9,651 nucleotides of DNA, taken from contig JAGHSG010000130.1 of NCBI GenBank assembly GCA_018066005.1, positions 1 to 9,651 of the forward strand. Direction: 5' to 3'. The position numbers and the translations under genes were made by a program. Source of the stretch: Bacteroidales bacterium. Lineage in GTDB: Bacteria; Bacteroidota; Bacteroidia; Bacteroidales; Paludibacteraceae. Positions within the stretch are counted from its first letter, which is position 1. Every line of letters begins with the position of its first letter. A model generated the notes under the pieces. It saw only the letters and a list, made by a program, of their open reading frames with translations. It was not told the DNA's origin and did not search any database. Shown piece by piece: positions 1-6,249 of this stretch.

Positions 1-2
1 TG

Positions 3-75
3 TGGTACCTCTTGGAGTTGAACCAAGGACACATGGATTTTCAGTCCATTGCTCTACCACCTGAGCTAAGGTACC
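3..75 (-). tRNA. tRNA-Phe (anticodon GAA)
   Basis: Read on the minus strand this is a complete 73-nt cloverleaf. The 7-bp acceptor stem pairs GGTACCT with AGGTACC. The D arm is GCTC...GAGC. The anticodon stem ATGGA/TCCAT encloses the loop CTGAAAA, giving anticodon GAA (Phe). The T arm CTTGG/CCAAG carries a TTCAA loop. The discriminator base is A. The two bases that follow are C and A, so the CCA end is not encoded and must be added by tRNA nucleotidyltransferase. The gene reads leftward out of the window. The best promoter candidate lies about 180 nt upstream (255-286), which would give a long transcribed leader. Confidence 0.97.
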
Positions 76-162
76 TTCGTCGTCGCAACAAGTTCGCAAA
101 GGCTGATACCACTTCGTTAAATCAGCAGGCGACTTGTGCTCCTCCTCTTCGACTCGAAACAA

Positions 163-206
163 GTTTCTCGTCGATACTTTTTGTGTTTCTCGTCGAGGCT
201 TTTTTT
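163..206. repeat. Two tandem copies of a 22-nt unit
   Basis: Positions 163-184 and 185-206 are adjacent copies of a 22-nt unit, identical at about 19 of 22 positions. Both begin GTTTCTCGTCGA and end in a T-rich stretch. They lie between the putative tRNA-Phe promoter and the tRNA, so they would be in its leader. Just downstream, 211-216 and 221-226 form a perfect 6-bp hairpin (ACACCC / GGGTGT, 4-nt loop) with no T-tract on its 3' side in either orientation. No function can be assigned. Nothing else coding is visible in 76-343. Confidence 0.6.
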
Positions 207-254
207 GGGGACACCCGAGGGGGTGTTGTTATGCTTTTTCGTCAAAAGCGGGTG

Positions 255-286
255 CAAAAGTACTGTTTTTTTTTGACATACACAAA
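255..286 (-). promoter_or_regulatory. Putative Bacteroidota promoter for tRNA-Phe
   Basis: On the minus strand TTTG (286-283) is followed after 20 nt by TACTTTTG (262-255). This matches the Bacteroidota primary sigma consensus of a -33 TTTG and a -7 TAnnTTTG. Transcription would start near 248 and run leftward to the tRNA. The match is exact, but the region is A/T-rich, and the distance to the tRNA (about 170 nt) is long. Confidence 0.5.
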
Positions 287-292
287 TTTTTC

Positions 293-323
293 TTGCATTT
301 TTTACAAAAAAAGTGTAATTTTG
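293..323 (+). promoter_or_regulatory. Putative promoter for trmO
   Basis: TTG at 293-295 and TAATTTTG at 316-323 are separated by 20 nt and fit the Bacteroidota -33/-7 consensus. The predicted start site lies about 7 nt beyond the -7 box, leaving a leader of roughly 14 nt before the ATG at 344. This argues against the longer in-frame start at 134, which lies upstream of the promoter. The element sits back to back with the leftward tRNA promoter; the two -33 elements are 6 bp apart. Confidence 0.5.
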
Positions 324-343
324 CAGAAAATTTGGCAAAAAAG

Positions 344-979
344 ATGGAATTACAGATTGTTGCACACGCAGAAAACGGCTTTTCGGACAAGTTCGGTATC
401 CCCCGTCAGTCACGCGAAGAAAGTCACATCGAGACCCGTATCGTTTTTGAGAAAGATTTTCGCCATCCCGATGCCATTCGCGGCATTGAAGGATTTAGTT
501 ACCTGTGGCTGATTTGGGGATTCAATCAGGTGGAGCATAGCGAAGCCGATACTACCAAATTGACCGTTCGTCCGCCGCGCTTGGGCGGTAACACGCGTGT
601 GGGCGTATTTGCTACAAGGTCTCCGTACCGCCCGAACCATTTGGGACTGAGTAGTGTTCGCCTGTTGCGTGTGGAAGACGGCGATTTGATTGTGTCCGGT
701 GCCGATTTATTGGACGGAACGCCTATCTACGACATCAAACCTTATTTGAGTTATTCGGACGCGCACGAGGACGCCGAAAACGGCTTTGCAGAGTCCACAA
801 AAGACTATGGTTTGTCGGTGCGTTTCTTGGAAGACTTGACCGAAATACTGCGCCAAGACCCCCGACCGGCTTATCAAAATGATGACCGAATTTATAAGTT
901 GGAATATAAAAATTATTTAGTGGAATTTCAGGTGGTGAACAACGAAGTGCAGATAGAAAAAATCACAAGGATAGGATAA
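344..979 (+). CDS. trmO: tRNA (N6-threonylcarbamoyladenosine(37)-N6)-methyltransferase TrmO
   Basis: This 211-residue cytosolic protein belongs to the TrmO/TsaA (YaeB, UPF0066) family. Family members use S-adenosylmethionine to methylate t6A37 of tRNA-Thr, giving m6t6A, a decoding-tuning modification. Seen here: the N-terminal motif KFGIPRQ (residues 16-22), the core signature FATRSPYRPNHLGL (89-102), and LLDGTPIYDIKPY (122-134), all typical of the family. The length is close to bacterial homologues (about 230 residues). The ATG at 344 is preferred over the in-frame ATG at 134 because homology begins just after it and a promoter lies between them. The gene stands alone: divergent from tRNA-Phe, and separated from the starch genes by a promoter-bearing gap. 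The fold is recognised with confidence; the exact tRNA substrate is inferred from the family. Confidence 0.92.
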   Translation: MELQIVAHAENGFSDKFGIPRQSREESHIETRIVFEKDFRHPDAIRGIEGFSYLWLIWGFNQVEHSEADTTKLTVRPPRLGGNTRVGVFATRSPYRPNHLGLSSVRLLRVEDGDLIVSGADLLDGTPIYDIKPYLSYSDAHEDAENGFAESTKDYGLSVRFLEDLTEILRQDPRPAYQNDDRIYKLEYKNYLVEFQVVNNEVQIEKITRIG

Positions 980-989
980 AAAAGTATTT

Positions 990-1003
990 TTTTCTTAAGA
1001 AAA
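990..1003. promoter_or_regulatory. 14-bp perfect palindrome, possible operator
   Basis: TTTTCTTAAGAAAA is its own reverse complement and directly abuts the -33 element (1004-1007) of the starch-gene promoter. That is a suitable place for a regulator site. It is A/T-rich and could be chance, or a weak part of a trmO terminator. No second copy was seen upstream of the other starch genes. Confidence 0.25.
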
Positions 1004-1035
1004 TTTGCATACATGAATATATTTTTGTATCTTTG
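1004..1035 (+). promoter_or_regulatory. Promoter of the starch-degradation gene run
   Basis: TTTG at 1004-1007 and TATCTTTG at 1028-1035 are separated by 20 nt, an exact fit to the Bacteroidota -33/-7 consensus. The start site would be near 1042, leaving a leader of about 90 nt before the amylase ATG at 1134. The leader contains an alternating purine-pyrimidine tract (1059-1075) and an A/T-rich motif (1107-1126) shared with two downstream genes. Confidence 0.65.
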
Positions 1036-1058
1036 CACGTTCTTTGTGAAATCGTGTA

Positions 1059-1075
1059 GCGTGTATATGCGCGTG
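1059..1075 (+). other. Alternating purine-pyrimidine tract in the amylase leader
   Basis: Seventeen bases alternate strictly between purine and pyrimidine (GCGTGTATATGCGCGTG). The last ten are the reverse complement of 6197-6206 in the leader of the third starch gene. Such tracts can adopt Z-DNA under negative supercoiling, or can fold as G/C-rich RNA. The role is unknown. Confidence 0.5.
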
Positions 1076-1106
1076 ACTCGAAACGGAAAATCAAGATAAA
1101 ATATAG

Positions 1107-1126
1107 ATTATTAACTTTAAATCAAA
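1107..1126 (+). promoter_or_regulatory. Conserved A/T-rich leader motif (copy 1)
   Basis: ATTATTAACTTTAAATCAAA lies 7 nt upstream of the ATG at 1134. Near-identical motifs occur at 6221-6245 and 8098-8122, each 3-4 nt from the ATG of another secreted starch protein. No Shine-Dalgarno sequence is present. The motif may act as an unstructured ribosome-loading leader, as A-rich Bacteroidota leaders are thought to. Confidence 0.5.
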
Positions 1127-1133
1127 TTACTTT

Positions 1134-4100
1134 ATGAAGAAACTTTTTTCTCTCTTTTGTTTGTTCGTGTGTGCATTGATGGTTGTCAATGCTGAACCTT
1201 ACGGTATTATCGTTAACGGCAAGCACTATTTTGCCGGAACTAAAAATCCCAGCCCGGGTGACCCATCTTTTGATGAGTATATGGCATTAGGTGTGCCTCT
1301 TAAGAGTGGCGATGTGCTGGCTTTGTATGATGAAGGTGCCAAGGCGTCGTGGGCAGTTACGCTGGATCCTGCGAGTGTGCCCGGTATCAGCAAGACAAGC
1401 GATACACAATATTCCTGCACGGCAGACGGTTGCTATGATTTTTACATTAAATTGAAATATCAAGCCGACCAACTGTATGTGGGTAAAGGAGCCAGTGGTT
1501 GTACCGACTGGGGTAAAGATATTGGCGATGACCCCACGCCCGGCGAGTGTCAAGACGGTCCTTACGGTTTGGAAATCAACGAGAAAGATATTGTCAATGC
1601 TCCTATGTTCGGCGACCCCGATGCACAGGGTAGGGTACAATACAAAGCCTCTTGCGTAGAGTTGAAAGTAGGTGACGTCATTAAATTGGCTAACCTGAGT
1701 TGCGAAGCTCGTTGGATGTCGGATGTGGATCCGTATGGTGCATACCAGAGTTTTGACGGCGGTCCTGCAATAGGTTCGTTGACCTGCAAAGCAGCCGGCA
1801 AATATGATTTCTATATCAAACTGTCTGCCGATCAAGGTGACTTGATTTATATCGGTGTCGGTGAAGATTGCGATTCACCTATTCCACCTACGCCTTGTCC
1901 CGATGAGCGTCCTAATTACCAGTCTTCCGTTCCGTCGCAATGTCCCGATGTAATCTTGCAATCGTTCTATTACGATAGTTATCAGAACAAAGGTTATGGC
2001 GATACCAAATGGAAAACCTTGCAGAAACAGGCTGCCGAGATAGGTACGTATTTTGATTTGGTATGGTTGCCGCCATCGGCTAAGTCGGAAGGCGGTACGG
2101 GTTATCACCCCCGTCAATACTCCAATCAGAACTCCGACTGGGGTACAAAGGCTGATTTGGTTAAGTTGATTGACATGTTCCACGAAGCAGGAGCCAAAGT
2201 GATTGCTGACGTGGTGGTTAACCACTTGGGTTGCAAATCAACTTGGTGTGACTTCTTTGAGCAGGACTTCGGTTGCTACGGTAAGTTCCAACCCACTACA
2301 TCTTGGATATGCAATAGTGATGAGATAAACTTTGATTCGGAAGCCGGTGACTGTTATAAGAAAGCATCCGGTCCGAACGATGACGGTTATAACGGCGAGA
2401 GCAACTATGCTTCCGCCCGTGACTTGGCGCACAACGATGCCAACGTACGCAACATGTGTAAGGCTTATACCCGTTGGTTGAAGAATTACATAGGATATGA
2501 CGGTTACCGTTACGACTACTGTAAGGGTTTCCACATGTCGCACGTGAATGACTACAATAGTGCCGCCAAGAACTACTTCTCCATTTTGGAGTTCTGGTCC
2601 GGTACGGATGATATTTGGAGTCGTATTCAGGATGCCAATTATAACACCTTGGCTTTTGACTTCCAAACCAAGTATCAGGCGCTGAGTGATTATGACGGCA
2701 AAGCCGGTCTGTGTACGGGTAACTACAGCGGTTGTAAGGGGTCGGGTCTGTTAGGAGCCGGTCATAGCAAGTATGCCGTTACCTATGTTGATTCGCACGA
2801 TACCTTCCAGCGTGATGGTAACGAGTTCGGCGGTAAGGGCAACAGTATGAAGACCGTTGCTATGCGTAACCGCGTTAAGCAAGCCAATGCGTTTATTTTG
2901 AGTATGCCGGGTGTGCCTTGCGTATTCTATCCCCACTGGAGTTATTTCAAAGCCGAAATCAAAAATATGATAGATGCCCGCCACTTGGCAGGCGTTCACT
3001 CGGAGAGTGCCGTTTCGGACGAGGTGGCAGAAGCGGGTGGTTATACCTGCAAAGTGCAAGGTAAGAACGGTTATTTGGTTTTGCAATTGGGCAATAAAGT
3101 TACTGATTCTTATTCTGGCTATATCAAGAAAGCATCGGGTAACGGTTATGCCATGTGGGTGAAACTGAATAGCGACGTGGCTCCTGATGTGATGGTTAAT
3201 CCGGGTACATCTGTATTCCGCGATAATGTAGCCGGTCTCACGATTAACTTCGAGGCTGTAGGCGGTTGCACCACAAGCGGTTCCACAACCAGCACCATCT
3301 ATTACACCACCGATGGTACCGAGCCCACAACGTCGTCCAAGAGCTTTAGCGGAACAGGTACGTTGAATATCAAGGAGAACACGACGCTCAAAGTGATGGG
3401 TGTTTGCGGTAATGCCAAGTCGGAGATTAAGACTTATACCTATACGTACAAAGCACCGCAAACGACACCTATCGTGATTCGTTTTGCCAAACCCGAGACA
3501 TGGGATGCCGTTTACTTCTTTGTTTGCGACACGGCTTGGAATCCGTATAATGGCGCTTGGCCCGGTAAGGAAGTAACAATCGGTACCGATGGTTGGTACA
3601 CCTTCACTTGTCCGGCTGAACTCAAAGCCGTTAACTTCATCTTCAATAATAACAAAGGTGGTGAGCAGTCGTCTGACTTATACACCGAGGATGATGTATG
3701 CTATGTTTGGGGCGGAACGGATGCTGTTTTGGATGAGACCTGTGCCGGTTCTAAAGTGACGTTCTCGTTGGTGGTTAGTCCGCAAAGTTGCACGTTCAGA
3801 GATAATGTCAAGGGTTTGGATGTTACCGCTACGGCTATTGGAGCTACAGGTGACGCCACTATCTATTACACTACCGACGGTTCTACGCCTACCGAGGCTT
3901 CGCAGTCGGTCAAGAATGTGCTGAAACTGAATGTCAAGGAGACCACTACGTTCAAGGCTTTTGCTGTGGCTAATGGTCAAAAAACAGATGTTCAGAGTCT
4001 GACTTATACCTACAAAGCTCCGCAAACTAAACCTATTACCGTCACCTTTAATAACTTGGGCGGTTGGGCTAAGGTAGGTTTGTACGCTTGGGCAACGGAT

Positions 4101-4445
4101 GACGCTCAAACCAAATTGGTTGGTGATTGGCCCGGTACCGAATTGCAGAAAGGTAGTGACGGCTTATACACCTATCAGTTTGACGGCAGCATCAAGGAAA
4201 TGAACCTTATCTTCAACGACATGACCGATGGCGGTATGCAAACGCAAGACCTCTATACCGACGAAGATTTCTGCTGGGAATGGACAGGCAAGAACGCCCA
4301 ACCGTGTACGGGTACCGGTTTGGATAATGTTATGATAGACGCTAATATGCCTTATCATAAACTGCTGCTGGATAATCATCTATATATAATATATAAAGGT
4401 GTCCTGTACGACACAATGGGACAGGCGGTTAAAAAACTTCAATAA
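1134..4445 (+). CDS. Secreted multi-modular GH13 alpha-amylase with CBM26 modules
   Basis: Hydrolyses internal alpha-1,4 bonds of starch outside the cell (inferred from the family). The 1103 residues contain, in order: a signal peptide (1-20); two copies of an unrecognised module of about 95 residues (22-117 and 143-241); a GH13 barrel (270 to about 600) with its C-domain to about 676; then two repeats, each a CHB_HEX_C/Fn3-like domain (684-776, 875-964; signature YYTTDG) plus a CBM26 starch-binding domain (779-862, 967-1053; WPG at 809 and 999); and a sorting-type tail (1060-1103). Catalytic motifs: region I ADVVVNH (358-364), region II YRYDYCKG with nucleophile D461, R459 and K464, acid/base E486 in SILEFW, and stabiliser D556 in VDSHD. 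The last has Ser where Asn is usual. The RxDxxKG and LPP patterns resemble the plant-type GH13_6 group. The barrel has 12 cysteines, unusual for this phylum. The next amylase starts 8 nt downstream. Confidence 0.95.
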   Translation: MKKLFSLFCLFVCALMVVNAEPYGIIVNGKHYFAGTKNPSPGDPSFDEYMALGVPLKSGDVLALYDEGAKASWAVTLDPASVPGISKTSDTQYSCTADGCYDFYIKLKYQADQLYVGKGASGCTDWGKDIGDDPTPGECQDGPYGLEINEKDIVNAPMFGDPDAQGRVQYKASCVELKVGDVIKLANLSCEARWMSDVDPYGAYQSFDGGPAIGSLTCKAAGKYDFYIKLSADQGDLIYIGVGEDCDSPIPPTPCPDERPNYQSSVPSQCPDVILQSFYYDSYQNKGYGDTKWKTLQKQAAEIGTYFDLVWLPPSAKSEGGTGYHPRQYSNQNSDWGTKADLVKLIDMFHEAGAKVIADVVVNHLGCKSTWCDFFEQDFGCYGKFQPTTSWICNSDEINFDSEAGDCYKKASGPNDDGYNGESNYASARDLAHNDANVRNMCKAYTRWLKNYIGYDGYRYDYCKGFHMSHVNDYNSAAKNYFSILEFWSGTDDIWSRIQDANYNTLAFDFQTKYQALSDYDGKAGLCTGNYSGCKGSGLLGAGHSKYAVTYVDSHDTFQRDGNEFGGKGNSMKTVAMRNRVKQANAFILSMPGVPCVFYPHWSYFKAEIKNMIDARHLAGVHSESAVSDEVAEAGGYTCKVQGKNGYLVLQLGNKVTDSYSGYIKKASGNGYAMWVKLNSDVAPDVMVNPGTSVFRDNVAGLTINFEAVGGCTTSGSTTSTIYYTTDGTEPTTSSKSFSGTGTLNIKENTTLKVMGVCGNAKSEIKTYTYTYKAPQTTPIVIRFAKPETWDAVYFFVCDTAWNPYNGAWPGKEVTIGTDGWYTFTCPAELKAVNFIFNNNKGGEQSSDLYTEDDVCYVWGGTDAVLDETCAGSKVTFSLVVSPQSCTFRDNVKGLDVTATAIGATGDATIYYTTDGSTPTEASQSVKNVLKLNVKETTTFKAFAVANGQKTDVQSLTYTYKAPQTKPITVTFNNLGGWAKVGLYAWATDDAQTKLVGDWPGTELQKGSDGLYTYQFDGSIKEMNLIFNDMTDGGMQTQDLYTDEDFCWEWTGKNAQPCTGTGLDNVMIDANMPYHKLLLDNHLYIIYKGVLYDTMGQAVKKLQ
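3183..4292 (+). repeat. Internal duplication: two CHB_HEX_C-like + CBM26 units
   Basis: Within the first amylase, residues 684-862 (3183-3719) and 875-1053 (3756-4292) are homologous units of about 179 residues, offset by 191 residues. Both contain FRDNV, IYYTTDG, TYTYKAPQ, a WPG and a terminal acidic W-rich stretch. They arose by in-gene duplication followed by substantial divergence. Two CBM26 modules in series would be expected to raise avidity for granular starch. Confidence 0.85.
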
Positions 4446-4453
4446 TAGTTGGC

Positions 4454-6178
4454 ATGATTAAAAGAAATCTGTTCATATCCTTTTTCTTACTGCTGACGTT
4501 CTCCGCGTCCGCTGCCAAGGTCTATTTTGTCAATAGTCCCAAGTGGTCGGTTGTTAATGCCTATATGTGGAACGGAGGCACGAATAATGGTTGGCCGGGC
4601 AAACCGATGACCAAGGAAACGGGTATCACGTGTACCAAGGGTGATGTCTATTCAATAGATGCCGGCACGTATGTCAATATCATTTTTAACTGTGGCAACG
4701 GTTGCTCACAGACGGCTGATTTGACGTTGGATGCTACTAAACCGTATTGGTACAACGAAATGCCCTTTGCTTCTATTGCAGAAATTGAAAAATACACTCC
4801 TCCCGTAGGAGGTGTAGGTGTTCCTGCCGAATGCGAAGGAGTCATGCTGCAAGCCTTCTATTGGGATAGCCAAAAAGATATGGGTTATGGCAATACCAAA
4901 TGGACCACTTTGACGGCACAAGCCGAAGAATTAGGAACCTATTTTGACTTCGTTTGGTTGCCGCCATCAGCCTATAGCACAGGTGGCTTGGGATACCATC
5001 CCTATCAGTATAGCAATCAGAACAGTTCGTTGGGTACAAGTACAGAGTTGCTTAAATTGATTAACGCCCTACATGCCAATGGAACTAAAGTGATTGCTGA
5101 CATCGTTATCAACCATTGCTACAGCAAAAGTACTTGGTGCGATTTCTACGCCATGGATTTTGGACGTTTTGGTAAGTTCCAACCATCCAGTAAATGGATT
5201 ACTGCCAACGATGAAGTGAATACCACTCCAAGTGCAGGGGCTTGTTACCAATGCTCTGCTCAGACGGCTCATACCGATGATGGCGACAACTGGGATGGCG
5301 CACGCGACTGGGACCATCAGAACCCAGAAGTACAAGCTATGTGCAAAGCCTATTTGCAATGGATGTTAGATAAGGGTTATGATGGGTTCCGCTATGATGT
5401 GGCTTTAGGATATGCCCGCAAGCATTTCTGTGACTATAACTTAGCCGCTAAGCCATACATCAGCGTATTGGAATGCTTTGATGGCAATAAGAACACCCTT
5501 AAAAATGCCATTGAACAAGCTCAGCGCAACACGATGGTCTTTGATTTTAACGCCATGTATAATGTGTTCCGCTCCGGTATCTATTCCAAGAACTACTCCA
5601 AACTCAAGCAAGAGGGGTTGCGTTCAATTGGTTATAGCAAGTATGCTGTCACTTTTATTGATAACCACGACACATTCAATCGTGGAGCAGGCAATAATAC
5701 CGACGTAGCCGGCAAATCGGACGGAAGCAGTATCAAAGATAGATCACTTATCATGCGTTGTAATGCGTTCCTGCTTACCATGCCGGGTATTCCATGCGTT
5801 TTCTATCCGCACTGGGTAACCTACAAAGAGGAGATAAAGAAAATTATCAATGCCCGTAAAGCCGCGGGTGTGCATAGCGAAAGTAACGTGAATGATGAAG
5901 CGGGTAGCGGCTACTACAAAGCTACCATCTATGGCAAGTATGGAGATATCATTCTTTATTTAGGAACTGCCGCTGCTTCGGAACCTGTGCCACAGGGATA
6001 TAAGATTGCGGTCAAAAGTGAGACATACGCTGTGTATTACACCGGCAATGGACCTGTTGGATGGGAGGACGTACTACAAACGCCAGTCGTACATACTCGC
6101 AAGATGCTTTATAATGGGCAATTGCGCATTGAGGCGAATGGACATTACTACGACATCTTTGGACGACAAATAGAGTAA
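4454..6178 (+). CDS. Secreted GH13 alpha-amylase with N-terminal CBM26
   Basis: A 574-residue paralogue of the preceding amylase, starting 8 nt after it and so translated from the same mRNA. Order: signal peptide (1 to about 20), CBM26 (22-103, WPG at 47-49), GH13 barrel (127 to about 465), C-domain to about 544, and a sorting-type tail (545-574, ending in YDIFGRQIE). Region I is ADIVINH (215-221). Region II is FRYDVALG, with R313 and nucleophile D315 but Leu318 where the upstream paralogue and plant-type amylases have Lys. Acid/base E340 sits in SVLECFDG and stabiliser D406 in IDNHD. The triad is intact, so activity is likely, but Leu318 and the altered Glu context may change subsite +2 binding or product profile. 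Relative to its paralogue it lacks the 95-residue modules and the C-terminal CBM26 pairs, and carries its CBM26 at the other end. Ten cysteines lie in the catalytic part, several aligned with the paralogue's. Confidence 0.95.
   Translation: MIKRNLFISFFLLLTFSASAAKVYFVNSPKWSVVNAYMWNGGTNNGWPGKPMTKETGITCTKGDVYSIDAGTYVNIIFNCGNGCSQTADLTLDATKPYWYNEMPFASIAEIEKYTPPVGGVGVPAECEGVMLQAFYWDSQKDMGYGNTKWTTLTAQAEELGTYFDFVWLPPSAYSTGGLGYHPYQYSNQNSSLGTSTELLKLINALHANGTKVIADIVINHCYSKSTWCDFYAMDFGRFGKFQPSSKWITANDEVNTTPSAGACYQCSAQTAHTDDGDNWDGARDWDHQNPEVQAMCKAYLQWMLDKGYDGFRYDVALGYARKHFCDYNLAAKPYISVLECFDGNKNTLKNAIEQAQRNTMVFDFNAMYNVFRSGIYSKNYSKLKQEGLRSIGYSKYAVTFIDNHDTFNRGAGNNTDVAGKSDGSSIKDRSLIMRCNAFLLTMPGIPCVFYPHWVTYKEEIKKIINARKAAGVHSESNVNDEAGSGYYKATIYGKYGDIILYLGTAAASEPVPQGYKIAVKSETYAVYYTGNGPVGWEDVLQTPVVHTRKMLYNGQLRIEANGHYYDIFGRQIE
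6131..6161 (+). promoter_or_regulatory. Weak candidate promoter for the third starch gene
   Basis: Near the end of the second amylase, CATCTTTG (6154-6161) differs from TAnnTTTG only at its first base. A TTG at 6129-6131 lies 22 nt upstream, a slightly long spacer. The layout then parallels the strong promoter at 1004-1035: box, about 25-30 nt, alternating purine-pyrimidine tract, A/T leader, ATG. Without it the third gene would rely on read-through from the amylases. Confidence 0.25.
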
Positions 6179-6190
6179 TATAATAGGTAT

Positions 6191-6210
6191 TGCGCACACG
6201 CGCATACGTG
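6191..6210 (+). other. Alternating purine-pyrimidine tract / hairpin ahead of the third starch gene
   Basis: Twenty bases (TGCGCACACGCGCATACGTG) alternate perfectly between pyrimidine and purine. Within them TGCGC (6191-6195) and GCGCA (6200-6204) can pair around a 4-nt loop. The segment 6197-6206 is the inverted complement of 1066-1075 in the first amylase leader. It could be a Z-DNA-prone site or a small mRNA hairpin between the second and third starch genes. No T-run follows, so it is not a classical terminator. Confidence 0.5.
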
Positions 6211-6220
6211 AGAAAACAAC

Positions 6221-6245
6221 AATAATTATTAGCTAAAAAATCTAA
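6221..6245 (+). promoter_or_regulatory. Conserved A/T-rich leader motif (copy 2)
   Basis: This 25-nt A/T-rich stretch matches 8098-8122 at 23 of 25 positions and ends 4 nt before the ATG at 6250. A shorter version is at 1107-1126. Its fixed distance from the start codon suggests a translation-initiation role in place of a Shine-Dalgarno sequence. Confidence 0.55.
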
Positions 6246-6249
6246 CATT

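Noticed and set aside
211..226. Hairpin ACACCC/GGGTGT as an intrinsic terminator
   Set aside because: The T-run lies on the 5' side on the plus strand and becomes an A-run downstream on the minus strand, so neither orientation gives a stem followed by U residues.
134..343. Extended N-terminus of trmO from the in-frame ATG at 134
   Set aside because: TrmO homology begins at about residue 5 of the 344 start, the extra residues are low-complexity and include the promoter, and the -7 box at 316-323 lies inside the extension.
117..413. Minus-strand reading frame of 98 codons across the tRNA/trmO spacer
   Set aside because: It spans both promoters, overlaps the start of trmO antisense, and its translation shows no recognisable domain.
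2751..3461. Long minus-strand open frame of 236 codons
   Set aside because: Antisense to the GH13 catalytic region IV and C-domain of the first amylase, with no independent support.
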